DNA of 49,060 bases from an uncultured bacterium (lineage in GTDB: Bacteria > Cyanobacteriota > Vampirovibrionia > Gastranaerophilales > Gastranaerophilaceae). Positions within the stretch are counted from its first letter, which is position 1, and each line of letters opens with the position of its first letter. A program made the position numbers and the translations under genes. Where the stretch lies: contig CADBXV010000005.1 of assembly GCA_902798645.1 (NCBI GenBank), positions 1 to 49,060 of the forward strand, written 5' to 3'. Shown in pieces: positions 1-6,774 of this stretch. Under the pieces are notes generated by a model that worked only from the letters and a program-made list of their open reading frames with translations, searched no databases and was not told where the DNA came from.

Positions 1-28
1 TTGCCGGGTTAAAACTCAATTTATCAGC

Positions 29-128
29 TAACCCTCACCAATAATTTCTAATTTTCAAACCTTGCGGTTTTCAAATTGAAATTATATCCTCTCCCAATGT
101 AGAGGGATATTTATATTCTGCTGACCTG
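29..128 (+). repeat. Dispersed CCCTCACC/CCTCTCCC repeat, copy A
   Basis: This gene-free stretch begins TAACCCTCACCA, passes through an AT-rich core (AATTTCTAATTTTC) and ends in a CCTCTCCC...AGAGGGA half-palindrome followed by CTGCTGACCTG. The reverse complement of 8982-9067 has the same order of blocks, and CTGCTGACCTG recurs at 40139-40149 after another CCTCTCCC palindrome. It is therefore a member of a dispersed repeat family. No ORF with gene-like features is present in 1-246. Confidence 0.6.
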
Positions 129-157
129 CAAGAATCAACCCATTAGCGCTCTTAAGT

Positions 158-190
158 CCCCTCGCCCTGCGGGAGAGGGTTAGGGTGAGG
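158..190. repeat. Palindromic CCCTCGCCC/GGGAGAGGG hairpin
   Basis: CCCTC-G-CCC (159-167) and GGG-A-GAGGG (171-179) form a nearly perfect hairpin with a TGC loop. It is followed by TTAGGGTGAGGGG, the inverse of the CCCTCACCCTAA sequence seen at 1094-1104. It is a shorter relative of the copy A repeat. There is no T-run, so it is unlikely to be an intrinsic terminator by itself. Confidence 0.5.
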
Positions 191-246
191 GGTAATTTAT
201 ATTATGCCGGCGTGTTACTGTTAAGTTTTATAAAAGAATGTTTTAC

Positions 247-275
247 TTGCCTTTTAAATACCTTTTTTGTATCAT
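247..275 (+). promoter_or_regulatory. Sigma-70-type promoter for the yebC cluster
   Basis: TTGCCT (247-252), a 17-nt spacer and TATCAT (270-275) lie 36 nt before the chosen yebC start. The -35 box matches the consensus at 4 of 6 positions and the -10 at 5 of 6. Confidence 0.5.
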
Positions 276-311
276 TGGAAAGCAGGGTACATAAAGAAAA
301 GGGGATATTTT

Positions 312-1070
312 ATGAGCGGACACTCAAAATGGTCAACAATAAAACATAAAAAAGCAAAAACAGACTCGCTTCGTGCAGCTGAATTCCAAAAATATTCAAG
401 GGAACTTATCGTTGCATCAAAACTTGGCGGTCCTGATCCTGCAGGTAATTTTCGTTTGAGAACAGCAATAGAAAAAGCAAAAGCAGCAGGACTTCCGAAC
501 GACAATATTAAGCGTGCGATTGAAAAAGGTTCAGGAGCAGGTAATAACGAAAACTATGATGAAATGACATACGAAGGATATGCAGCCGGAGGTGTTGCCG
601 TTGTAATAGAGGCCATGACTGATAACAGAAATAGGACAGCCGGCGATATAAGAAGTTACTTTACAAAGTTTAACGGAAACCTCGGTGAAACAGGCTGTGT
701 CGGATATATGTTTGATAAAAAAGGGTGCATTACATTTAATAAAGATGATGTTGATTTTGATGCACTTTTTGAAGCTGCAATAAATCTTGATGCTGAAGAT
801 ATAGTTGAAGAAGAAGACGAATATAAAGTTTATACTTCAATTCCAAACCTTCAACCTATAGCTGAAGGCTTAGAAAAAGAAGGTTTTAAATCAGTTACGG
901 CAGAATTCACAAGAATTCCGCAAAACACAATCGAAGTTACAGACGAAAAAACTGCAATAAATATTATGAGATTACTCGGCAGACTTGAAGAACACGATGA
1001 TGTACAAAATGTTTATGCAAATTTTGATATCGATGATGATTTAATGTCAAAAATAGAAGAACAATTGTAA
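312..1070 (+). CDS. yebC: YebC/PmpR family protein
   Basis: This 252-residue protein belongs to the YebC/PmpR family. Family members act either as DNA-binding regulators or, as shown more recently for some, as factors that rescue ribosomes stalled at proline-rich stretches. The N-terminus MSGHSKWSTIKHKKAKTD is the family signature, the GNFRLRTAIEKAK block follows at about residues 45-57, and the length is normal. I chose the ATG at 312 because the family signature begins there and AAAAGGGG lies just upstream. An in-frame TTG at 267 would overlap the predicted promoter. The gene heads a same-strand cluster with ybaB and recR. Cytoplasmic. Confidence 0.96.
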   Translation: MSGHSKWSTIKHKKAKTDSLRAAEFQKYSRELIVASKLGGPDPAGNFRLRTAIEKAKAAGLPNDNIKRAIEKGSGAGNNENYDEMTYEGYAAGGVAVVIEAMTDNRNRTAGDIRSYFTKFNGNLGETGCVGYMFDKKGCITFNKDDVDFDALFEAAINLDAEDIVEEEDEYKVYTSIPNLQPIAEGLEKEGFKSVTAEFTRIPQNTIEVTDEKTAINIMRLLGRLEEHDDVQNVYANFDIDDDLMSKIEEQL

Positions 1071-1093
1071 TTATACTAACAAGGGGGTGGACA

Positions 1094-1124
1094 CCTCACC
1101 CTAACCATCTCATCAAGGAGATGG
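1094..1124. repeat. Short CTCACCCTAACC-associated hairpin
   Basis: CTCACCCTAA is followed by CCATCTC (1105-1111) and GAGATGG (1118-1124), a 7-bp inverted repeat with a 6-nt loop. It sits in the 83-bp gap between yebC and ybaB, just upstream of the ybaB ribosome binding site. The arrangement copies the repeat family at 29-190 with a diverged stem. It may be an inserted repeat that now lies in the leader between the two genes. Confidence 0.4.
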
Positions 1125-1153
1125 AAATAATATAAAGAGGAGGATTTCCAATT

Positions 1154-1489
1154 ATGATGAATATGATGAATATGATGAAACAAGCACAAAATATTCAAAA
1201 AAGACTTAAAGAAACACAAGAAGAATTAAATAAAATGGAGATTTCAGGCGAAGCCGGAAGCGGATCAGTAAAGGTTATTTGTGACGGAAAAGGGATTTTT
1301 AAATCAATAAAGCTTTCTGCTGATGCAATTAATCCCGAGAATCCTTCTTCTGTTTCCGAAGATACAATAGAAATGCTTGAAGACTTAATTACAGCAGCCA
1401 TAAATCAAACCTCGGAAAAAGCTCAAAAAGTTATGGAAGAAAAAATGAAAGCGGTAACCGGAGGAATTTCAATTCCGGGACTGTTTTAG
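1154..1489 (+). CDS. ybaB: YbaB/EbfC nucleoid-associated protein
   Basis: This is a 111-residue YbaB/EbfC family protein, a small dimeric DNA-binding protein of the nucleoid. It shows the Met-rich start with MMKQAQNIQKRLKETQEEL, the G-x-V-K-V-x-x-D-G-K block (about residues 36-47) and the C-terminal EDLITAAINQ helix, ending in the usual GGISIPGLF tail. A GAGGAGG ribosome binding site precedes the ATG; the start could also be one codon later (1157). It sits directly ahead of recR, the usual position of ybaB in bacteria, although no dnaX is seen here. Confidence 0.95.
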   Translation: MMNMMNMMKQAQNIQKRLKETQEELNKMEISGEAGSGSVKVICDGKGIFKSIKLSADAINPENPSSVSEDTIEMLEDLITAAINQTSEKAQKVMEEKMKAVTGGISIPGLF

Positions 1490-1500
1490 AGGGATTTAAA

Positions 1501-2097
1501 GTGATTTATCCAAAAGCGATAGCATCTTTAATAGAGCAATTCCAAAAATTTCCATCCGTTGGTCCTAAATCGGCTCAACGGATGGCTTTTCAGGTTTTAA
1601 AAATGCCGATAGGAGAAGTTGAGAAGTTTGCGAATGCGATAATTATGGCAAAAAGGAGCGCAAAGACTTGTGAGATATGCTATAATATCTCAACTCAAAG
1701 TCCCTGCGAGATTTGTTCATCAAATAACCGTAACAAATCCGTAATATGTGTAGTGGCAGAAACAAAGGACTTAATTGCTATAGAAAAAACCAACGAATAC
1801 AAAGGCTTATACCACGTTTTACAAGGACTTATATCTCCGATAGACGGAATCGGAGCGGAAGATATCAGGATAAAAGAACTTTTAACAAGACTTACGGATG
1901 AAACGGTGCAAGAGGTCATTTTAGCATTATCACCGTCTGTCGAAGGTGAAGCAACGAGTCTTTATCTTACAAAACTTATAAAGCCTTTTGGTATAAAAAT
2001 ATCAAGGATTGCATTCGGTCTGCCGGTGGGTGCCGATTTAGAGTATGCTGATGAAGTGACTCTTGCTCGCGCAATTGAAGGAAGAAGAGAACTGTAG
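1501..2097 (+). CDS. recR: Recombination mediator protein RecR
   Basis: This 198-residue protein is RecR, which works with RecO (and RecF) to load RecA on gapped DNA. The helix-hairpin-helix region (FQKFPSVGPKSAQRMAF, about 15-31) is followed by a four-cysteine zinc finger at C57, C60, C69 and C72. A Toprim domain then starts at VICVVAETKD (about 81-90). The GTG start at 1501 lies 11 nt after the ybaB stop, with GAGGGA before it. The full family length is present, so it should be functional. Confidence 0.96.
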   Translation: MIYPKAIASLIEQFQKFPSVGPKSAQRMAFQVLKMPIGEVEKFANAIIMAKRSAKTCEICYNISTQSPCEICSSNNRNKSVICVVAETKDLIAIEKTNEYKGLYHVLQGLISPIDGIGAEDIRIKELLTRLTDETVQEVILALSPSVEGEATSLYLTKLIKPFGIKISRIAFGLPVGADLEYADEVTLARAIEGRREL

Positions 2098-2107
2098 TTA
2101 TATTATC

Positions 2108-2135
2108 TTGCCTTTTGATTCAAAATCACTATAAT
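2108..2135 (+). promoter_or_regulatory. Promoter predicting a leaderless transcript
   Basis: TTGCCT (2108-2113), a 16-nt spacer and a perfect TATAAT (2130-2135). The TATAAT ends 6 nt before the ATG at 2142, so the predicted transcription start is the A of the start codon. No Shine-Dalgarno sequence precedes that ATG. Confidence 0.6.
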
Positions 2136-2141
2136 ATTATT

Positions 2142-2786
2142 ATGAAAAAACTTGTTTCATTATTAATAATTTTAAGTTTTGCCCTGCCATCTCAGGCATT
2201 CTTTTGGAACAAAAAAAATAAAACACTTGAAAAAGAACTTCAAGGTAAGGGATACGCAGGAACTTTACCGAAAATAGAAGATGCTAATGAGAAGTCCAAA
2301 ACAAAAGTTGCCGAACCGATTTTTGAGCCGCAGCAGTTTGATAATCCGTCGGAGCTAAAACCTGTTCCCAAAGACAATCCTGCGTTTATTGATATTATTC
2401 AAAAAAAAGACAAAACATCTCAATACCTTAATGATGCCAATAATATAATTCCAATGCTGGAAAAGGTTTATGACTGTATAGATGATAACGAAAGCTTGCA
2501 GTTGTTTGTATCTAAAGCTAATGTACTAACAGTAAATATTGATTATTTGTTACAAAAATACGAAGGAAAACCCGAAAGCTATTATGAATCATTCCGAAAG
2601 CTAATCGAGGTTAATACGTATTTAAAAACCGTTATGACACTCAGAAAAGAAGCTGCTCAATACCAAAGATATCTTGCCTATACGGAGAGCGGCTCAATAT
2701 ACAGCCCTGCAAATATTGAACAACAGCTGGATTACTTAAAAGAAGAAATTAACTCGGCAATTCTTTTACTTAAAGAAGAAAGCTAA
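2142..2786 (+). CDS. Secreted protein of unknown function
   Basis: I do not recognise this 214-residue protein. It begins with a clear Sec signal peptide: MKK, then a hydrophobic core, with likely SPase I cleavage after LPSQA near residue 20. The mature part is lysine- and glutamate-rich with predicted helices (IEVNTYLKTVMTLRKEA, LDYLKEEINSAILLLKEES) and no membrane segment, so it is probably periplasmic or exported. A TTG at 2115 could extend it by nine residues, but the ATG at 2142 begins the signal peptide and fits a -10 box 6 nt upstream. Transcription appears independent of recR. Confidence 0.75.
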   Translation: MKKLVSLLIILSFALPSQAFFWNKKNKTLEKELQGKGYAGTLPKIEDANEKSKTKVAEPIFEPQQFDNPSELKPVPKDNPAFIDIIQKKDKTSQYLNDANNIIPMLEKVYDCIDDNESLQLFVSKANVLTVNIDYLLQKYEGKPESYYESFRKLIEVNTYLKTVMTLRKEAAQYQRYLAYTESGSIYSPANIEQQLDYLKEEINSAILLLKEES

Positions 2787-2940
2787 AAAAAAGGCGGATC
2801 GGAGTAAATGTATTAACCCCCATCCCCCTTGGAATTAAGAATAGCTGGAAGTATGAAAAAGATTTAATAATTATATTTAACCCAAAATCAGATATTTTTT
2901 GTATTAGTAGAATGGCTAATTTAAACAAAAAATTTTACTG

Positions 2941-3180
2941 ACCATGCCGAGTTTGCGGAAAAATTAAAATTTTCCCTGCAAACTCTGGGGAACGGTTTCG
3001 AGTCAGGCTACGTGCTATCCCGCACATAGCCTGACTCTCACACACCTTGGGTCGGATTTGAAAAGCGGATTGCCGGCAGAGAGTGAAGCTGTTTTGCGAT
3101 AGCAAAACACGTAACTCGTTTCGCGCCGGCAACTAAGCAAGTTCGAAAGCAAGTTCGAAAAATTGTCATTTTTCGACTTT
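2941..3180. other. Gene-free cluster of four strong hairpins (structured RNA or palindromic mobile repeat)
   Basis: This part of the 606-bp gap before fliD is visibly richer in G+C than its surroundings. It holds four successive inverted repeats: GAGTTTGC(GGAAAA)...(TTTTCC)..GCAAACTC at 2949-2985; GAGTCAGGCTA-c-GTGC / GCAC-a-TAGCCTGACTC at 3000-3037 with a 6-nt loop; TGCCGGC...GCCGGCA at 3071-3131 enclosing GAGT/ACTC and GTTTTGC-gata-GCAAAAC; and TCGAAAAAT-tgtc-ATTTTTCGA at 3155-3176. A 65-residue minus-strand reading frame spans it but has no ribosome binding site and looks fortuitous. The rest of the gap (2787-2940) shows nothing recognisable. Confidence 0.6.
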
Positions 3181-3194
3181 TTCCGCATCCTCCT

Positions 3195-3212
3195 ATCGTA
3201 AAGTTTTGTAAC
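3195..3212 (-). promoter_or_regulatory. HLR1-like direct repeat upstream of fliD
   Basis: ATCGTAAA-GT-TTTGTAAC is two 8-bp half-sites with a 10-bp period. On the other strand it matches the cyanobacterial RpaB site (KTTACAWW-NN-KTTACAWW) at 15 of 16 defined positions. It lies 27 bp before the sigma-28 promoter. The binding protein is inferred; no rpaB gene is in the window. Confidence 0.4.
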
Positions 3213-3239
3213 AATTTTAATATTTTATGCCTAAATTGC

Positions 3240-3266
3240 TAAAGTTTTACAAAAAAATGCCGATAT
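3240..3266 (+). promoter_or_regulatory. Sigma-28 (FliA) promoter of fliD
   Basis: TAAA (3240-3243), exactly 15 nt, then GCCGATAT (3259-3266). This matches the flagellar sigma-28 consensus TAAA-N15-GCCGATAA at all but the last base. It implies a leader of about 120 nt before fliD and a FliA-type sigma factor elsewhere in the genome. Confidence 0.8.
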
Positions 3267-3392
3267 ACATGTAAAGGTTATACAAATTTCATCTATTTAA
3301 AGGGTTGAAATGCTAAATAACATGGTATATAATTATATATATAATATATATCGTAGTATATACCAATCGTAAAACAAAAAGGATTTTGAATT

Positions 3393-5129
3393 ATGGCAAT
3401 CTCATTTAGCGGTCTGGTTTCGGGCTTAGATACATCATCATGGGTAGATGCATTTGTTTCTGTAAGGCAGCAAGATATTACCAAATTGCAAACTCAGTTG
3501 ACAGAATCTCAGACTACAAAAACAGCGTTAAATAATACACGCAGCAGTGTTTCATCACTGAGAACAGCCATTGAAAAATTAACAGATGCCAAGTTTGGCG
3601 GTGTATTTGATTTATTTGGAAAAAGCAGTGCAGTGTCTTCTAATGAAGAAATATTTACTGCGACAGTAGGAACAAATGCCAGAAGGCAAAATTACGATAT
3701 ATATGTTCAGCAAACAGCTACATATACAAAAGCAACATCTCTAAATCCTGCAAGTTCAGTTGCTGACGATTCAACAACATTAAAAAGTCTTGGTGTAACA
3801 GCCGGTACTTTTACTACATATTTAAACGGTAAGAAAAATGCAATCAGTATAGGTGCTGACGATACAATCGGTGATTTAAAAGCCGTTCTTCAAGATGTAG
3901 GAATTACATTAAATGTTGAAGAAGACGGAGAAATGACATTCAGAGCAACTAATGAAAACGATACGATTCATGTAGGTGCAACAACTGACAGTTCCAATTT
4001 CTTTTCATTAGTTGGGTTAGAAAGACAAGAAGACGGTAGTTATCTTTCTACAAATTCAGTTTATAAAGCTACTTTATCTACAAAATTAACAGCTGAGGAT
4101 TCAGGTTTTAATCAACAAATTAAGGCAGGTACTTTTGTAATAGGTGATGCAGAGTTTACAATAGGTGATAATACAACTTTGTCATCATTGATTGCCGAAA
4201 TTAATAATAACAGCAGTGCGCAAGCGTATGCATACTGGGATGATGCAACGGGAAGACTTTCAATTACTTCAACAAAAGAGGGTGCATCATATATAAATAT
4301 AGAAGCAGGAACAAGTAACTTTACGGATGTTATGGGATTTACATCTTCCGAATGGGATGAAGACGGTAATGTAGTAAATTCTCAAATGTTTACTGATGCA
4401 CAAGAGTTAGGTAAAAATGCAATATTTGCAATAAACGGCACAACCATGACATCAACATCTAATACCATTACTGAAGATATTTCTAAAATGGAAGGTGTTA
4501 CACTTACTTTAAAAAGAGCAAATACAGAAGAAGATGAAACGGCAACATTAAAGGTAAGTCAGGACGCAAGCGGATTAAAAGAAGCAATAAACGGTTTTGT
4601 ATCCGCATATAATGGCATGCTTGATCAAATTAATACAGTAACAGCATCAGGAGCTAAACTTCATGGGGAATCTTCTTTAACAAGTCTTAAAAACACATTA
4701 AGAAGTTATGTAAACGGTTCAAATGATATTAACGGCGGTGTATATAAGTTATTATCAGAAATAGGTATTTCGACAACAAAGGCGGATTCAAATAATCTTT
4801 CATCAGATACAAATTCTTTATATTTTGATGAAGAAAAATTTATGGCAGCATTAGAAGAAAATCCTGAGTCTGTAAAAGCATTATTAGCAGGTGATAACAG
4901 TATTTTGTCAATGATGGAAGATTCTGTAGAACAAAGTTTAAAAGCTGTAAACGGTTTCTTTGATATTAAGACTTCGACATTAGATTCTAATATTAATAAA
5001 ATTAATGAAAAAATAACAAAGAAAAATTCAAGTATTACTACATATAAAGCTCAATTAGAAAAGAAATTCCAAGCAATGGAAAACATGATTGCTTCAATGC
5101 AGCAAAATTATCAGTCTTTTCTGAGTTAG
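3393..5129 (+). CDS. fliD: Flagellar filament capping protein FliD (HAP2)
   Basis: This 578-residue protein is FliD, which forms the cap at the filament tip and helps flagellin monomers fold into place outside the cell. The N-terminal ISFSGLVSGLDTSSWVDAF is the hallmark of the FliD N-terminal domain. The variable middle (about 90-390) carries repeated Thr/Ser-rich beta segments, and the C-terminal coiled coil (about 520-575, NINKINEKITKKNSSITTYK) fits the FliD C-terminal domain. No signal peptide is expected because it is exported by the flagellar type III system. AAAGGA precedes the ATG at 3393. Expression is predicted from the sigma-28 promoter at 3240-3266. No other flagellar structural gene lies nearby. 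Confidence 0.95.
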   Translation: MAISFSGLVSGLDTSSWVDAFVSVRQQDITKLQTQLTESQTTKTALNNTRSSVSSLRTAIEKLTDAKFGGVFDLFGKSSAVSSNEEIFTATVGTNARRQNYDIYVQQTATYTKATSLNPASSVADDSTTLKSLGVTAGTFTTYLNGKKNAISIGADDTIGDLKAVLQDVGITLNVEEDGEMTFRATNENDTIHVGATTDSSNFFSLVGLERQEDGSYLSTNSVYKATLSTKLTAEDSGFNQQIKAGTFVIGDAEFTIGDNTTLSSLIAEINNNSSAQAYAYWDDATGRLSITSTKEGASYINIEAGTSNFTDVMGFTSSEWDEDGNVVNSQMFTDAQELGKNAIFAINGTTMTSTSNTITEDISKMEGVTLTLKRANTEEDETATLKVSQDASGLKEAINGFVSAYNGMLDQINTVTASGAKLHGESSLTSLKNTLRSYVNGSNDINGGVYKLLSEIGISTTKADSNNLSSDTNSLYFDEEKFMAALEENPESVKALLAGDNSILSMMEDSVEQSLKAVNGFFDIKTSTLDSNINKINEKITKKNSSITTYKAQLEKKFQAMENMIASMQQNYQSFLS

Positions 5130-5218
5130 TAGTTAGAAAGTAGGTTGAAATTTGTGAGTAGAGAGTCATATTCTGCTTTCTGCTTTGCATTTTCTTTTTC
5201 AACATACAAATATCCCTC

Positions 5219-5247
5219 TTTAAAAACATGGGAAAATATAGTACAAT
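5219..5247 (+). promoter_or_regulatory. Sigma-70-type promoter of the hibernation factor gene
   Basis: TTTAAA (5219-5224), a 17-nt spacer and TACAAT (5242-5247) lie 26 nt before the start codon. This gives the gene its own promoter, separate from fliD. Confidence 0.55.
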
Positions 5248-5273
5248 GAATAGGTAGTTATTAGGAGGTGTAC

Positions 5274-5624
5274 ATGCATATACACGTAAATGGTAAAAAC
5301 ATTGAGATTACTGATGCTATTAAGGCTTACGTAAAAGAAAAATTAGGCAAGGTAGTAAATCACTACGATCAAATTACAGCGATAGACGTAATTCTTTCAG
5401 TCATCAAAAATCCGGCTGCTACAGGCAAACATGTTGCAGAAGTTTCTTGTAAAATGAATACAGGTGTTGTTCATTGTGAAGAATCGGCTGAGTCTATGTA
5501 TGCAAGTATTGATTTATTAGCAGACAAGCTTGACAGACAAGTTAAGAAATTCAAGGACAAGTCTTTATCTTCAGATAAATCTACTATCAGAAATAGTGAA
5601 ACCCCTGAGGTTGTAGAAAGCTAG
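5274..5624 (+). CDS. hpf: Ribosome hibernation promoting factor, short form
   Basis: This 116-residue protein belongs to the HPF/YfiA (S30AE) family, which binds the decoding centre of the 30S subunit and inactivates or dimerises ribosomes in slow growth. The N-terminal MHIHVNGKNIEITDAIKAYV and the lysine-rich helix LADKLDRQVKKFKDK are typical. It lacks the long C-terminal dimerisation domain of cyanobacterial LrtA and firmicute long HPF, so it is a short-form protein with an acidic tail. The ATG at 5274 has a strong AGGAGGTG site; an upstream GTG (5268) overlaps that site and is unlikely. A strong terminator follows at 5659-5692, so the gene is monocistronic. Confidence 0.92.
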   Translation: MHIHVNGKNIEITDAIKAYVKEKLGKVVNHYDQITAIDVILSVIKNPAATGKHVAEVSCKMNTGVVHCEESAESMYASIDLLADKLDRQVKKFKDKSLSSDKSTIRNSETPEVVES

Positions 5625-5658
5625 TTTTGATAATAAAGTTTTAAATATGAGATTTTTT

Positions 5659-5692
5659 AAATTGTCGACAAATTATGTCGGCAATTTTTTTT
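5659..5692 (+). terminator. Rho-independent terminator after hpf
   Basis: AATTGTCGACA and TGTCGGCAATT form an 11-bp stem with one G-U pair and an AATTA loop, followed at once by eight T residues. It lies 35 nt after the hpf stop. Confidence 0.88.
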
Positions 5693-5754
5693 ATGGTAGC
5701 AAAAAAAATTTTTATGTGTTTATATATACAATATACAAATAGTAGGAGAAAAAT

Positions 5755-6675
5755 ATGAATTTAAGAATTGATCAAGTTAACGCATATTCAACAATAAACA
5801 GATACTCTAAACCCAAAAGATCAAATCAAAATATACAATTTAAGGGGAATGTGGTAAAAACAACAAGAAACATTGGTCTTGGAATGGCAATGCTTGGTCT
5901 TTTAGCTTTTTCATCTTGTTTACAAAAAAAAGAAAATGCTAATGTTGATGAAGAAGAAATGACAATGGATAACAAAAATACAAATAATATTGAATCAGGT
6001 AGTGAAAAAATCTCGGGTAATAATGAAAAATCGATAAAGAGTTATTACTATGTTCCTTTTGACGGTGAGCTAAATGCAGATAACTATTCATGGTCGGAAA
6101 CTGTTTATAAAGATGGGAGAATCGAAAGAGATAGTTTAGGATACAAGATTTATATTTCTCCAAAAGGCGAAAGAACAGAAGTTAAGACAGAGCAAGATAA
6201 ATTTGGTGTAATTACAACAACGACAAAATTACCTGACGGTACAAAGATTGTTCGAACCAATTATGTACCAACAAAAGAAAGCGAAATAATATATACAGAA
6301 AAAACATACAGACCGGACAGCACATTAAGTAAGATTTTTTATTATAATAAATACCCTACTGATTCGACAAAATTGCATTCTGATGTAAAAACAGATACTG
6401 CAGATTATTACTACAATGAAAAAGAAATTTTAATAAAATGGCATACAAATATGGTTGATCCGGAGAGAAATGACTCTTTAAACAAATATGATAAAAAAAA
6501 TCGTTTAATTTACAATGACATAACTAATGAGACGTATAAATATAAAAAAGATAGCATGAATCCATATGAATCTGTTGCAGTACTTGATGGATGTAAGCGC
6601 ATAACATTATATAACGAGGATGGCTCTGTTCAAAAAGTATACTTTAAAGCAGAAGATAATACTATTACAGAATAA
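5755..6675 (+). CDS. F-K-G-tagged lipoprotein-like protein of unknown function
   Basis: I do not recognise this 306-residue protein. Its N-terminus is unusual: a polar Asn/Tyr-rich leader (residues 1-28), the motif I-Q-F29-K-G-N, then a hydrophobic segment LGMAMLGLLAF (about 42-52) ending in S-S-C55. The segment resembles a lipoprotein signal, although Phe at -3 is atypical. The rest is hydrophilic, rich in Lys, Asp, Ser and Tyr, with beta-like repeats (YKDGRIERDS, KLPDGTKIV, KYDKKNRLIYND) reminiscent of YD/MORN-type repeats. AGGAG precedes the ATG. The F-K-G motif is shared with eight other orphan proteins in this window. Confidence 0.7.
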   Translation: MNLRIDQVNAYSTINRYSKPKRSNQNIQFKGNVVKTTRNIGLGMAMLGLLAFSSCLQKKENANVDEEEMTMDNKNTNNIESGSEKISGNNEKSIKSYYYVPFDGELNADNYSWSETVYKDGRIERDSLGYKIYISPKGERTEVKTEQDKFGVITTTTKLPDGTKIVRTNYVPTKESEIIYTEKTYRPDSTLSKIFYYNKYPTDSTKLHSDVKTDTADYYYNEKEILIKWHTNMVDPERNDSLNKYDKKNRLIYNDITNETYKYKKDSMNPYESVAVLDGCKRITLYNEDGSVQKVYFKAEDNTITE

Positions 6676-6682
6676 TATTTGT

Positions 6683-6698
6683 TTAACATGTCTTAACA
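6683..6698 (+). promoter_or_regulatory. TTAACA-N4-TTAACA direct repeat
   Basis: TTAACA at 6683-6688 and again at 6693-6698 (10-bp period), 77 bp before the GTG of the next gene. The form is that expected of OmpR/PhoB-family response-regulator sites. It resembles the repeats upstream of other tagged genes, but it matches the strict HLR1 consensus poorly. Confidence 0.3.
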
Positions 6699-6774
6699 AA
6701 ATTAAAAAATTTGGCAATTTATCTGAACGGATTTACTTTATATATACAGAAGGTTTAATATAGCAGGTAATATT

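Noticed and set aside
267-311. Upstream TTG start for yebC
   Set aside because: It overlaps the predicted -10 box and lies before the invariant MSGHSKW start of the family.
2935-3132. 65-residue minus-strand reading frame across the hairpin island
   Set aside because: It covers the palindromic stems, has no ribosome binding site and no protein-like features; the DNA structure explains the open frame.
3393-3450. ISFSG at the FliD N-terminus as another example of the F-[RK]-[AG] tag
   Set aside because: It is part of the conserved FliD signature and is only two residues from the start, with no leader and no basic residue after Phe.
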